DNA from: Novosphingobium sp. Gsoil 351
GTDB taxonomy: Bacteria; Pseudomonadota; Alphaproteobacteria; Sphingomonadales; Sphingomonadaceae
Length of the DNA: 64,000 bases
Direction: 5' to 3'
Assembly: GCF_009707465.1 (NCBI RefSeq)
Contig: NZ_CP046120.1
Location: 2,075,501 to 2,139,500 of the forward strand
Below, in pieces: positions 28,796 to 37,743 of this stretch. Both the position numbers and the translations under genes were made by a program. Under the pieces are notes generated by a model. That model was given only the letters and a program-made list of their open reading frames with translations, was not told the origin of the DNA and did not search any database. How positions within the stretch are numbered: the first letter of the stretch is position 1; each line of letters starts with the position of its first letter.

Positions 28796-30461
28796 TCAAC
28801 CGCTTCGAAACGCATGCGTGATCGGATACCGGCGGTCGCGGCCGAAGTTGCGCATCCCCAGCTTGACCCCCGGCGGGCCTGGCGGCGCTTGTATTCGGCC
28901 AGATGCAACAGGCGCTCGATCCGCTCGACCGTCTCGCGTTCGAACCCGTCGGCGACGAGCTGGTCGACGCTCTTCTCGTGCTCCACCAGGCCCAGCAGGA
29001 TGCCGTCGAGCACCTCGTAGGGCGGCAGCGAATCCGAATCCTTCTGGTCGGGACGCAGCTCTGCACTCGGCGGCTTGGCGATGATATTCTCGGGGATCAC
29101 CCGCCCCTCGCGCCCCAGCCCGATCTTGGGCCGCGCGGTGTTGCGCCAGCGCGAGATCGCGAACACGGTCATCTTGTAGGCGTCCTTGAGCGGGTTGTAG
29201 CCGCCCGCCATGTCGCCGTAGATCGTCGCGTAGCCGACGCTCATCTCGCTCTTGTTGCCGGTGGTCAGCAGCATCGGCCCGAACTTGTTGGACAGCGCCA
29301 TCAGCGTCACGCCGCGAATGCGCGACTGGAGGTTCTCCTCGGTGATGTCGACCGCGGCATCGGCGAAGCTGCCCGCAAGCATCGTATCGAACCCGTCGAC
29401 CGCGGGCTGGATCGGGATGGTATCGTAGCGGCAGCCGATCAGCCGCGCGCATTCGGTGGCGTCATCGAGGCTCGACTGGCTGGTGTAGCGGCTGGGCAGC
29501 ATCACGCACCACACCCGTTCCGGCCCCAGCGCATCGGCGGCGATCGCCGCGCAGATGGCGCTGTCGATCCCCCCGACAGCCCCAGCACAACCCCGGGAAA
29601 GCGGTTGGTGTCGACATAGTCGCGCAGCGCCAGGACCATCGCGCAGTAGATGTCCTCGGGATGTCCGGCGAGATCGTAGACTTCGCCCGGCTCGCAGCGC
29701 CAGCGGCTGCCCGAACCGGCGGGCGTGCGCACCCAGCGGGTGGCGACCACCGCCTCCTCCCAGTCGGGCAACTGGACCCACACCGCGCCCTCGGGGCCGA
29801 CCACGAAGCTGGCCCCGTCGAACACGACCTCGTCCTGCCCGCCGACGCGGTTGAGGTAGATCAGCGGCGTGCCGGTATCGATCGCGCGGCGTTTGGCCAC
29901 CCCGTCGATCCTGAGCTCGTCCTTGTCGATCTCGTAGGGGCTGCCGTTGACCGAGATGAACAGTTCGGCGCCCGCTTCGGCGAGATGGCGGCAGACCTCG
30001 GGATGCCAGATGTCCTCGCAGATCGGCAGGCCGAGCAGGCAGCCGCGGAACAGCACCGGCTCGGGCAGCGGGCCCGGCATGAACAGGCGCTTCTCGTCGA
30101 AGGTGCCGTAGTTGGGCAGCTCGTGCTTGAAGCGGGTGGCGACCACTCTGCCGCTGTCGAGCAGCGCGACCCCGTTGTGGAGCGCGCCGTCGCGCACGAA
30201 CACGCTGCCGACCAGCATCGCCGGGCCGCCGTCGGCGGTGGCGTGGGCCAGCCGCTCGAGCTCGGCCGCGGCGCGCTCGATCAGCGCGGGCTTGAGCACC
30301 AGATCCTCCGGCGGGTAGCCGATCAGGTGCAGTTCGGGGAACACGATCAGGTCGGCCTGCGGCTGGCTGGCGCGCGTGGCGAGCATGGCCTCGGCGTTGG
30401 CGGCAAGGTCGCCGACGCGCTGGTTGAGCTGGGCGAGGACGATACCGAGAGATTCAGCCAT
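28796..30461 (-). CDS. nadE: Glutamine-dependent NAD+ synthetase (two frameshifts)
   Basis: This enzyme amidates nicotinate adenine dinucleotide to NAD+. The N-terminal nitrilase-type glutaminase domain has the triad Glu43, Lys112 and Cys148 (GLPICEDIW). The synthetase domain starts at the P-loop LGLSGGIDSA, but frame is lost inside it: the six-G run at 29569-29574 (C on the plus strand) is one short. A second loss is near 28876, where CAGGCCCG should be CAGGCCCCG; the correct frame then gives [19 protein letters not shown] and ends HAFRSG. With both bases restored the protein would have 555 residues, the family norm. Both losses are in G/C runs. Confidence 0.9.
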
Positions 30462-30548
30462 GTCGCCGGGGATAGGTAGCGCCTTCGCTTATTGCAATCC
30501 GCTCCCGGCGCTGGCTAAGGCCGGGACGCTCGGGGCGGGAGAAGCGCA

Positions 30549-31484
30549 ATGAAGATCATGGCCGGAAATTCCAACCTGCCGCTGGCCCGGGCGGTAGCGG
30601 GATACCTGGAAACCTCGCTCACCGACGCCAGCGTGCGCCGCTTCGCCGACGAGGAAGTGTTCGTCGAAATCCACGAGAACGTCCGCGGCGAGGATGTGTT
30701 CGTGGTCCAGTCGACCAGCTTTCCCGCCAACGACAACCTGATGGAACTGCTGATCTGCATCGATGCGCTGCGCCGCGCCTCGGCCCGCCGGATCACCGCG
30801 GTGGTGCCGTACTTCGGCTATGCCCGGCAGGATCGTAAACCCGGCCCGCGCACCCCGATCTCGGCCAAGCTGGTCGCCAACCTGATCACCCACGCGGGCG
30901 CCGACCGGGTGCTGTCGGTCGATCTGCACGCCGGGCAGATCCAGGGCTTCTTCGATATTCCCACCGACAACCTCTACGCCGCGCCGACGATGGCGCAGGA
31001 TATCCTCGAGCAGACCGCCGGGCAGGACCTGATGGTCGTCTCGCCCGACGTCGGCGGCGTCGTCCGCGCCCGCGCGCTGGCCAAGCGCCTCGACAACGCA
31101 CCGCTGGCGATCGTCGACAAGCGCCGCGACAAGCCCGGCAGCTCCGAGGTGATGAACATCATCGGGGACGTGCGCGGGCAAACCTGCGTGCTGATCGACG
31201 ACATCATCGATTCGGGCGGCACGCTGTGCAACGCCGCCGCGGCGATCATGGATGCTGGGGCGGCGAGCGTGTCGGCCTACATCACCCACGGCGTCCTTTC
31301 GGGCGGCGCGGTGGCGCGAGTCGACAATTCCGCGCTCAAGGAACTGGTGATCACCGATTCGATCCTGCCGACCGATGCGGCCAAGGATTGCGAGCGCATC
31401 CGCATCTTGCCCATCGCTCCGTTGATCGGCGAAGCGATCCGCCGGATTGCGGACGAGAGCAGCGTATCGAGCCTGTTCGACTAG
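30549..31484 (+). CDS. prs: Ribose-phosphate pyrophosphokinase
   Basis: A 311-residue enzyme making PRPP from ribose 5-phosphate and ATP, used for nucleotides, His, Trp and NAD. Signatures include [39 protein letters not shown] (ATP-binding flexible loop), the metal/ATP-binding His in [16 protein letters not shown], and the PRPP-binding loop [26 protein letters not shown] ribosome-binding region precedes ATG 30549. Its stop overlaps that of the convergent AraC gene (CTAG 31481-31484). Confidence 0.96.
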   Translation: MKIMAGNSNLPLARAVAGYLETSLTDASVRRFADEEVFVEIHENVRGEDVFVVQSTSFPANDNLMELLICIDALRRASARRITAVVPYFGYARQDRKPGPRTPISAKLVANLITHAGADRVLSVDLHAGQIQGFFDIPTDNLYAAPTMAQDILEQTAGQDLMVVSPDVGGVVRARALAKRLDNAPLAIVDKRRDKPGSSEVMNIIGDVRGQTCVLIDDIIDSGGTLCNAAAAIMDAGAASVSAYITHGVLSGGAVARVDNSALKELVITDSILPTDAAKDCERIRILPIAPLIGEAIRRIADESSVSSLFD

Positions 31485-32464
31485 GCCGGCCCTGCCCGCC
31501 ACGGCGTGGCGCCCGGTTCGATCCGCCGCAGTTCCTCGAGCCGCCGCGCCTGGCGCCCCTCCAGCGTGATCCGCAGCAGCGGGTTGGCGCGACGCGTGAG
31601 CTGCTGGGGGGTCATCCCGAAGAAGTGCGAGAACTCGCGGATCAGGTGACTCTGGTCGAAAAACCGCAAGGCCAGCGCCTCGGCTTCGTCGGGCGCGGCG
31701 ACACCGAGCAGCTGCGACGCCATGTCGAGCACGCGGGCGCGGCGCAGAACCTGCTTGGGGGTCATCCCGAAGTCGCGCTTGACGATGCGTTCGAGCGTGC
31801 GCTGCGTCACCCCGTGGGTCGCGATGAATTCGGAGACCGGGGCGTCGGGGCTGGCAAACGCAAAGCGATCGAACGCGGTGGTCACCGGATCGGGCGGGGG
31901 CGGCCGGCGCAGGGCGATGAATTCGCGAAGCAATTCCTCGAAGCGATCGGCCCAGGCATCGTGCCCGGCGGCAACGTCGAAACGGTCGCCCAGCCGACCG
32001 TGCCCGACGATCCCATCGAAATCGATGATCCGGTCCATAGAAGCCGACGGCAGCATCCCGCCCATCGCGTATTCGGCCCCGGGCCGCAGCGACAGGCCCG
32101 CGACCTTGAAGCTGCCGTCGACGGTGATCGGCATGCACTTCGACAGCGGTCCGAAGAACAGCGCCTGCCCCTGGTTGCCCAGGTTGTAGCTGGCGGGGCC
32201 GTCGACGGTTTCAGCCCCCCACCGCCCGTGGAACAAGACCCGCAGGTTGGCCGCGTCGTTGAACATGTTGCAGCGGATCGTGGTCCCCGCGGGCGCGCGG
32301 ACTTCGGCCGACATGATCCGCGCGACCCAGGGCGAAACGTCGGGCGCGGCGGCCCGGTTGAGCGATAGCGGCAGGCCATCGCGCGTCTCCCCGGTCAGCG
32401 GTTCGAGCACGGGATCGGCCGCATTGCCCCCGGCCGCGGTAGACGGCGATCCGTTTTCTTTCAT
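31481..32464 (-). CDS. AraC family transcriptional regulator
   Basis: A 327-residue regulator. The N-terminal about 200 residues form an unassigned sensor region; the C-terminal 100 contain the double helix-turn-helix, with [20 protein letters not shown] in the first and [20 protein letters not shown] in the second. ATG 32464 (MKENGSP) is chosen; the open frame extends 21 codons further up to 32527 without conserved sequence. It is divergent from hisN. It shares the C-terminal fold, but not close similarity, with the two AraC genes at 34.7-36.6 kb. Target genes unknown. Confidence 0.88.
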   Translation of the reverse strand: MKENGSPSTAAGGNAADPVLEPLTGETRDGLPLSLNRAAAPDVSPWVARIMSAEVRAPAGTTIRCNMFNDAANLRVLFHGRWGAETVDGPASYNLGNQGQALFFGPLSKCMPITVDGSFKVAGLSLRPGAEYAMGGMLPSASMDRIIDFDGIVGHGRLGDRFDVAAGHDAWADRFEELLREFIALRRPPPPDPVTTAFDRFAFASPDAPVSEFIATHGVTQRTLERIVKRDFGMTPKQVLRRARVLDMASQLLGVAAPDEAEALALRFFDQSHLIREFSHFFGMTPQQLTRRANPLLRITLEGRQARRLEELRRIEPGATPWRAGPA

Positions 32465-32576
32465 TGCCGCCGTCCATATGCGGTTCGCCGCCGATGGCAA
32501 TCGGGGGCAATCGGGGGTCTCGCGCAATTTTTGGCGTGGTCTGGCGCAGTTCGGCCCAGTCCGCTAGCGCGCTCCC

Positions 32577-33359
32577 ATGCGTTTCGACCACGATATTGCG
32601 CTCGCGCTGCGCCTCGCCGATGCGGCCAGGGCGGCGATCCGCCCCCACTTCCGCAGCGGTCTGGCCAGCGAGCGCAAGGGCGACGCCTCGCCGGTGACCA
32701 TCGCCGACCGCGCCGCGGAAGAGGCGATGCGGCGGATCCTGATCGCCGAAGTCCCGCGCGACGGGATCGCGGGCGAGGAGTTCGGCTATAGCGATGGCGC
32801 CAGCGGGCGGCAGTGGGTGCTCGATCCGATCGACGGGACCACCGCGTTCCTCGCCGGACGCCCCCTGTTCGGAACGCTGATCGCGCTGCTGGTCGAAGGC
32901 TGGCCGGTGCTGGGGATCATCGACCAGCCGATCCTGGGCGAACGCTGGCTCGGCGCGGCGGGCCAGCCGACCACCTTCAACGGCCAGCCGGTCCGCACCC
33001 GCGCCTGCCGCGCCCTGGCAGATGCGGCGACCGCGACCACCGGGCCGCACTATTTCGACGACCACGACGGCGAGCATTTCATGGCCCTGGCCGCCCGCAC
33101 CGATCACAAACGGATGGTGATGGGGGGCGATTGCTACAACTACGCGATGCTCGCTTCGGGCCATCTCGACATCGTCTGTGAAGCGAACCTCAAGCTCCAC
33201 GATTGGGCGGCGCTGGTCCCGGTGGTCGAAGGCGCGGGGGGATCGGTCAGCGACTGGGCGGGCGAGCCGCTCGGTCCCGGGGCCACCGGCCACGTCCTGG
33301 CGCTGGGCGATCCGGCGCGGCTCGAGGACGCGGTCGCCGCGCTCGCCTGCGGGCATTGA
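32577..33359 (+). CDS. hisN: Histidinol-phosphatase (inositol monophosphatase family)
   Basis: A 260-residue Mg-dependent phosphatase of the IMPase fold. Metal ligands are visible in GEEFGY (Glu, about 63-64), VLDPIDGTTAF (Asp-Asp pair, about 82-85) and LKLHDWAALVPVVEGAGG (Asp near 212). The pattern resembles HisN enzymes that perform the penultimate step of histidine synthesis in alphaproteobacteria, but a general inositol- or sugar-phosphatase cannot be ruled out. The stop overlaps the next gene's TTG start. Confidence 0.85.
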   Translation: MRFDHDIALALRLADAARAAIRPHFRSGLASERKGDASPVTIADRAAEEAMRRILIAEVPRDGIAGEEFGYSDGASGRQWVLDPIDGTTAFLAGRPLFGTLIALLVEGWPVLGIIDQPILGERWLGAAGQPTTFNGQPVRTRACRALADAATATTGPHYFDDHDGEHFMALAARTDHKRMVMGGDCYNYAMLASGHLDIVCEANLKLHDWAALVPVVEGAGGSVSDWAGEPLGPGATGHVLALGDPARLEDAVAALACGH

Positions 33360-33814
33360 GCCTGCGATTGCCCGGCCCGCTGTTCTTCTACGGCGTGCTG
33401 ATGCCCGGGCTGGTCAGCGGCAGGATGGCCGCGCTGGTCGGTCTGCTCGACCCCGGCATTGCGGCGACGGTCCGCGGCACGCTCTATGCCGTTGCGGATC
33501 GGCGCGGGCACTACCCGGTGCTGGTGGCCGATCCCGCGGGCGGGACGGTGGCCGGCCGCGTCCACGCGCCGGGGCCAGGCTTCGGCGCGGCGGAACTTGC
33601 CGAAATGGATGCGTTCGAAGGCTATCTGCCGGACGATCCGGGGCGATCCGACTACATCCGCCGCGCTTTGCCGGCCACGCTCGCCGATGGCCGCGCGACG
33701 GCGTGCGAGGCCTATGTCTGGAACCGCGCGGTGGATGGCGATCTGGTCCGCATCCCCCACGGGGACTTCGCCCGCTACCTCGTGGAGACGGGAATGAACC
33801 CGCTTCCCGGCTGA
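33356..33814 (+). CDS. Gamma-glutamylcyclotransferase-fold (AIG2-like) protein
   Basis: A 152-residue protein of the AIG2/GGCT fold. The N-terminal LFFYGVLMPG is the substrate-binding YGxL motif; MDAFEGYLPDD contains the conserved Asp/Glu-rich turn with the candidate catalytic Glu. The start is taken as TTG 33356, which overlaps the hisN stop (TTGA) and leaves only seven residues before the first beta strand; another TTG follows at 33368. Upstream in-frame sequence to 33203 is hisN read in another frame. Some family members cleave gamma-glutamyl amines or peptides; the substrate here is unknown. Confidence 0.78.
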   Translation: MSLRLPGPLFFYGVLMPGLVSGRMAALVGLLDPGIAATVRGTLYAVADRRGHYPVLVADPAGGTVAGRVHAPGPGFGAAELAEMDAFEGYLPDDPGRSDYIRRALPATLADGRATACEAYVWNRAVDGDLVRIPHGDFARYLVETGMNPLPG

Positions 33815-33938
33815 TGTGCTTGCGTTTGGCGCCATCCCCCCTTACAGGCGCGCGCTTCATCGACACGGAATCTATGACCCGCCTGGCTAACAAGGGCTGC
33901 CATGGCCGGTTCAGCGTGTCCCCGAACAGGAGACCAAA

Positions 33939-34142
33939 ATGCCCAAGATGAAGACCAAGAGCGGCGTGAAGAAACGCTTCAAGCTCACCGCCACCGGCAA
34001 GATCAAGCACGGGGTGGCCGGCAAGCGTCACCGCCTGATGAGCCACAACGCCAAGTACATCCGCCAGAACCGCGGCACCGACGTGATCTCCGACGCTGAT
34101 GCGAAGACGATCAAGAAGTGGGCGCCCTACGGGCTGAACTGA
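33939..34142 (+). CDS. rpmI: 50S ribosomal protein L35
   Basis: A 67-residue basic ribosomal protein. [20 protein letters not shown] and the [17 protein letters not shown] region are typical of L35. A clear AGGAG (CAGGAGACC) lies before ATG 33939. It is first of rpmI-rplT; in many bacteria rplT autoregulates this operon through the leader. The leader here (33815-33938) shows no structure I can assign. Confidence 0.97.
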   Translation: MPKMKTKSGVKKRFKLTATGKIKHGVAGKRHRLMSHNAKYIRQNRGTDVISDADAKTIKKWAPYGLN

Positions 34143-34159
34143 CGGAAAGGACTTAGACA

Positions 34160-34522
34160 ATGGCTCGTATCAAACGCGGCGTCACCACGCGCGCCAAGCA
34201 CAAGAACATCCTCGAAGCGGCCAAGGGCTATCGCGGCCGCCGCAAGAACACGATTCGCGTCGCCCGCCAGGCGGTAGAGAAAGCCGGCCAGTACGCCTAT
34301 CGCGACCGCAAGGTGAAGAAGCGGTCGTTCCGCGCGCTGTGGATCCAGCGGATCAACGCCGCGGTCCGCGCCGAGGGACTGACCTACTCGCAGTTCATCC
34401 ACGGCGCGAAGCTTGCCGGGGTTACGCTCGACCGCAAGATCATGGCCGATCTGGCGATGAACGAAGGCGGCATCTTCTCGGCGGTGATCGCGCAGGCGAA
34501 GGCCGCCCTCCCGGCCGCCTGA
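34160..34522 (+). CDS. rplT: 50S ribosomal protein L20
   Basis: A 120-residue basic protein binding 23S rRNA early in large-subunit assembly. The N-terminal [20 protein letters not shown] is characteristic. It begins 17 bases after rpmI, with GGAAAGGA upstream. A strong hairpin terminator follows at 34546-34575. In most relatives pheS-pheT follow directly; here two AraC genes intervene. Confidence 0.97.
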   Translation: MARIKRGVTTRAKHKNILEAAKGYRGRRKNTIRVARQAVEKAGQYAYRDRKVKKRSFRALWIQRINAAVRAEGLTYSQFIHGAKLAGVTLDRKIMADLAMNEGGIFSAVIAQAKAALPAA

Positions 34523-34545
34523 TCGCCACCACCGCCTACCGGATC

Positions 34546-34575
34546 GAGGGCGTCGGCTGCGAAGCCGGCGCCCTC
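34546..34575 (+). terminator. Probable terminator after rpmI-rplT
   Basis: GAGGGCG (34546-34552) pairs with CGCCCTC (34569-34575); an inner stem CGGCT/AGCCG closes a GCGA loop. The tail is TTCGCATTCG, weak in T, so termination may be partial. It begins 23 bases after the rplT stop. Confidence 0.65.
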
Positions 34576-34676
34576 TTCGCATTCGCAGCAAGGAATCGCT
34601 TTACGACAGTCCCGCAGCCGCCATACTGTTGCGCAAGGGATCGCCAACAACAACAAGACGAGGGGACGCGGGCCGC

Positions 34677-35567
34677 GTGAGCGCTGATTGCCAGGTCGAT
34701 GTGCGGTTTCATCAACCGCCGGAAGCCTTGCGCGCTTACTTCACCACGTTTTATTCGACCGAGGTGACCTTGCCGCCCGGCGAGCGGGTGGTCGACTATC
34801 TTCATCCCGAATGGGCCGGGATACGCATCATCACCGGCGACCTTCCCGATGCCGAAATCGCGGGACGCGAACCGCTGCCGCCCACCGCCTTCATCGCCCA
34901 GGGACCGACCAGCACGACCGTTCGGTTCACCGCGGGAAGCCTGCGGCTGTGGGGCATCGGGCTGCTTCCGCTGGGATGGGCGAAATTCGTCGGAACGCCC
35001 GCCGACCGGCTCGCCGACGTCCTGGTCGACGGACACGATCACCCGGACTTCGCCGAATACGCGCCGCTGGCAGACAGCTTGTTCGGGGCGGATCCCGATC
35101 CCGCCGCCGAACTGGAGCGAATCACCCGCTTCTTCGCCGCGCGGGTCGACCGCAAGGTGCCCGACGAGTCCCGCATCGTGGCGTGTCACGACGCACTCAT
35201 CGATCCCGACGTGGCGACCGTGGCCGAGATGGCCGAGCACACCCGGCTACCGTCCTACACCCTCGAACGGACCTGCCGCCGCCACTTCGGGTTTCCGCCG
35301 CAGCTGCTTTTGCGGCGCCAGCGGTTCATGCGCAGCCTGGTCCAGTTCATGCTCGATCCGTCGCTCAAGTGGATCGGCGCGATCGACGCTCACTATCACG
35401 ATCAGGCGCAGTTCGTGCGCGACTTTCATCGCTTCATGGGGATGAGTCCGCGCGAATACGCCAACGCACCGCACCCGATCATCGGCGCGGTCATGCGCAG
35501 CCGGTTCGAAGCGGCCGGCGCCGCCGTCCAGGCGCTGCATGTCCCGACCGCCAGAAATTCCGTTTGA
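34677..35567 (+). CDS. AraC family regulator, tandem paralogue 1
   Basis: A 296-residue regulator. The N-terminal sensor region includes FHQPPEALRAYFTTFYSTEV and DYLHPEWAG; the C-terminal helix-turn-helix pair spans about 200-285 (TYTLERTCRRHFGFPPQ-like first helix-turn-helix, then HYHDQAQFVRDFHRFMGMSP). GTG 34677 is preferred: a GAGGGG lies upstream and the length then equals that of the next gene. It is a close paralogue of the gene at 35669, with near-identical C-terminal blocks such as DQAQFVRDF. Both sit between rplT and pheS. Targets are unknown. Confidence 0.87.
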   Translation: MSADCQVDVRFHQPPEALRAYFTTFYSTEVTLPPGERVVDYLHPEWAGIRIITGDLPDAEIAGREPLPPTAFIAQGPTSTTVRFTAGSLRLWGIGLLPLGWAKFVGTPADRLADVLVDGHDHPDFAEYAPLADSLFGADPDPAAELERITRFFAARVDRKVPDESRIVACHDALIDPDVATVAEMAEHTRLPSYTLERTCRRHFGFPPQLLLRRQRFMRSLVQFMLDPSLKWIGAIDAHYHDQAQFVRDFHRFMGMSPREYANAPHPIIGAVMRSRFEAAGAAVQALHVPTARNSV

Positions 35568-35668
35568 TAGCAGCTTGATCGTTCGCGCTTTTGACGGCAA
35601 AGGCCTGCCAGGTGTCGGGGGGCGAATGGCAACGATCGGCTTGCCATGAGCATAGCGGGTCGCAAGAA

Positions 35669-36559
35669 ATGTCATCCGACAGCACGGTCACGGTGCATTT
35701 CTTTCAGCCGCTGGCGGCGTTGCGCCCCTATTTCACCGCGTTTTACCTGACCGAAATCGATGCCGCGCCCGGCGTGCTGGTCGATGACTACCTCCACCCC
35801 GAATGGGCTGCGATGCGGTTTACCGACGGTCCGCCACCGATCGCCAGCGTCGGGCCGGGGCCGTTGGTGGCGCAATGGCCGTTCGTAGCCAACGGTCCGA
35901 CCAGTAAGGCGATTCATTTCGGCTGCGAGAAATCGCGGATCTGGGGCCTGGGTCTGCAACCCGCGGGCTGGGCGAAGTTCATCCCCGAAGGCGCCGACAA
36001 GCTCGCCAACCTCACCGTCGATGGCACCGTTCATCCCGCGTTCGCGCGGTTTGCCCCCCTGATCGAGAAGATCTTCGATGGACGGCACGATCCCGCCGCC
36101 GAAGCCGCGCGGATCAACGCCCACCTGATGACGATGATCGATCTTGCGGTGCCGCATGCAGCGCAAATCGCCGAGGTCCACGAAACGATCCTCGATCCGG
36201 AAGTGGCGACGGTTTCGGAACTCGTCGAACGCACCGGGCTGGCGCTCCACTCGCTCGAGCGGCTGACCCGGCGCTATTTCGGCTTCTCGCCCAAGCTGCT
36301 GCTGCGCCGCCAGCGGTTTCTGCGCAGTCTGGCGCAGTACATGCTCGACCCCTCGCTCAACTGGATCGGCGCGATCGACGGGCAATACCACGACCAGGCC
36401 CAGTTCGTGCGGGATTTCAAGGCGTTCATGGGCCTCAGCCCGCGCCAGTACGCGGCGCTGCCGCACCCCATCCTGCATCCGATCATGCGCCAGCGGATGA
36501 CCGACGCGGGCGTACTGCAACCTTCCGATCTGCCGACGATCGCCCGCTACGCCGACTAG
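35669..36559 (+). CDS. AraC family regulator, tandem paralogue 2
   Basis: A 296-residue regulator, the same length as its neighbour at 34677 and colinear with it. The N-terminal parts match as FFQPLAALRPYFTAFYLTEI versus FHQPPEALRAYFTTFYSTEV, and both have DYLHPEWA. The DNA-binding half is more conserved than the sensor, suggesting duplication followed by change in the signal recognised. ATG 35669 is chosen; the frame extends up to 35591 but without similarity to the paralogue. pheS follows 53 bases later. Confidence 0.87.
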   Translation: MSSDSTVTVHFFQPLAALRPYFTAFYLTEIDAAPGVLVDDYLHPEWAAMRFTDGPPPIASVGPGPLVAQWPFVANGPTSKAIHFGCEKSRIWGLGLQPAGWAKFIPEGADKLANLTVDGTVHPAFARFAPLIEKIFDGRHDPAAEAARINAHLMTMIDLAVPHAAQIAEVHETILDPEVATVSELVERTGLALHSLERLTRRYFGFSPKLLLRRQRFLRSLAQYMLDPSLNWIGAIDGQYHDQAQFVRDFKAFMGLSPRQYAALPHPILHPIMRQRMTDAGVLQPSDLPTIARYAD

Positions 36560-36612
36560 CGGCGCGCGGCCATCGCCGCTAGGAAGCGCGCTTTCGCGAA
36601 CCCTGGAACCTC

Positions 36613-37743
36613 ATGAGCGACATCGAAACCCTGGCCGCCGAGGCCGACCGCAGCATCGCCGCCGCGCCCGATCTGGCCGCGCTCGAGGCGCTGCGGGTCG
36701 CGCTGCTGGGCAAGCAGGGCAGCGTCTCGGTCCTGCTCAAGACGCTGGGCGCGATGTCGCCCGAGATGCGGCAGAGCGAGGGGCCGCGGATTCACGCGGT
36801 GCGCGAACGCGTGACCGCCGCCCTCGCCGCGCGCAAGGCCGCGCTCGAGGCCGCCGCGCTCGACCTGCGGCTCGCCTCCGAAACGATCGACCTGACCCTG
36901 CCCGCGCCCGAAGCCCCGCGCGGCGCGATCCATCCCGTCAGCCAGGTGATGGACGAACTCGCCGAAATCTTCGCCGACCTGGGCTTCGCGGTCGCCACCG
37001 GGCCCGAGATCGAGGACGACTGGCACAACTTCACCGCGCTCAACATGCCCGAGACGCACCCCGCGCGGGCAATGCACGATACGTTCTATTTCCCCGACCA
37101 GATGGCCCAAAGAACCGGCGAGGGGGACGCCGGCAAGATGCTGCTGCGCACCCACACCTCGCCGGTGCAGATCAGGACGATGGTGGCGCAAGGCGCACCG
37201 GTGCGAATCATCGCGCCAGGTCGCGTCTATCGCAGCGACAGTGATGCGACTCACACACCGATGTTCCACCAGATCGAAGGCCTGGTGATCGACCGCGGCA
37301 TCCACCTCGGCCACCTCAAGTGGACGCTCGAGACCTTTCTCAAGGCGTTCTTCGAGCGCGACGACATCGTCCTGCGCCTGCGCCCGAGCTACTTCCCGTT
37401 CACCGAGCCGTCGGTCGAAGTCGACGTCGGCTGGGAGAACGTCGGCGGCAGGCGGGTTCTGGGCGGCGACGGCGATGCACCCGGGCACGGCTGGATGGAA
37501 CTGCTCGGCAGCGGCATGGTCAGCCCGCGCGTGCTCAAGTTCTGCAACCTCGATCCGAACGAGTGGCAGGGTTTCGCTTTCGGCGTGGGGGTCGACCGGC
37601 TGGCGATGCTCAAATACGGGATGGACGACCTGCGTGCGTTCTTCGACGGCGACCTGCGCTGGCTGCGCCACTACGGCTTCTCGGCGCTCGACGTGCCGAC
37701 GCTGTCCGCGGGCGTGGGGGCCCAGAACAGGATGGCGCCATGA
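36613..37743 (+). CDS. pheS: Phenylalanine-tRNA ligase alpha subunit
   Basis: A 376-residue class II catalytic subunit. The N-terminal coiled-coil region (about 1-90) binds tRNA. Class II motif 2 is around [21 protein letters not shown], and motif 3 around [32 protein letters not shown] is the phenylalanine-binding region. It is slightly longer than average because of an insert near [14 protein letters not shown] (about residue 170). The stop overlaps pheT (ATGA). Confidence 0.97.
   Translation: MSDIETLAAEADRSIAAAPDLAALEALRVALLGKQGSVSVLLKTLGAMSPEMRQSEGPRIHAVRERVTAALAARKAALEAAALDLRLASETIDLTLPAPEAPRGAIHPVSQVMDELAEIFADLGFAVATGPEIEDDWHNFTALNMPETHPARAMHDTFYFPDQMAQRTGEGDAGKMLLRTHTSPVQIRTMVAQGAPVRIIAPGRVYRSDSDATHTPMFHQIEGLVIDRGIHLGHLKWTLETFLKAFFERDDIVLRLRPSYFPFTEPSVEVDVGWENVGGRRVLGGDGDAPGHGWMELLGSGMVSPRVLKFCNLDPNEWQGFAFGVGVDRLAMLKYGMDDLRAFFDGDLRWLRHYGFSALDVPTLSAGVGAQNRMAP

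Noticed and set aside
30489..32138. Minus-strand open frame of 549 codons across prs and the AraC gene
   Set aside because: Antisense of prs joined to a wrong frame of the AraC gene; no conserved motif.
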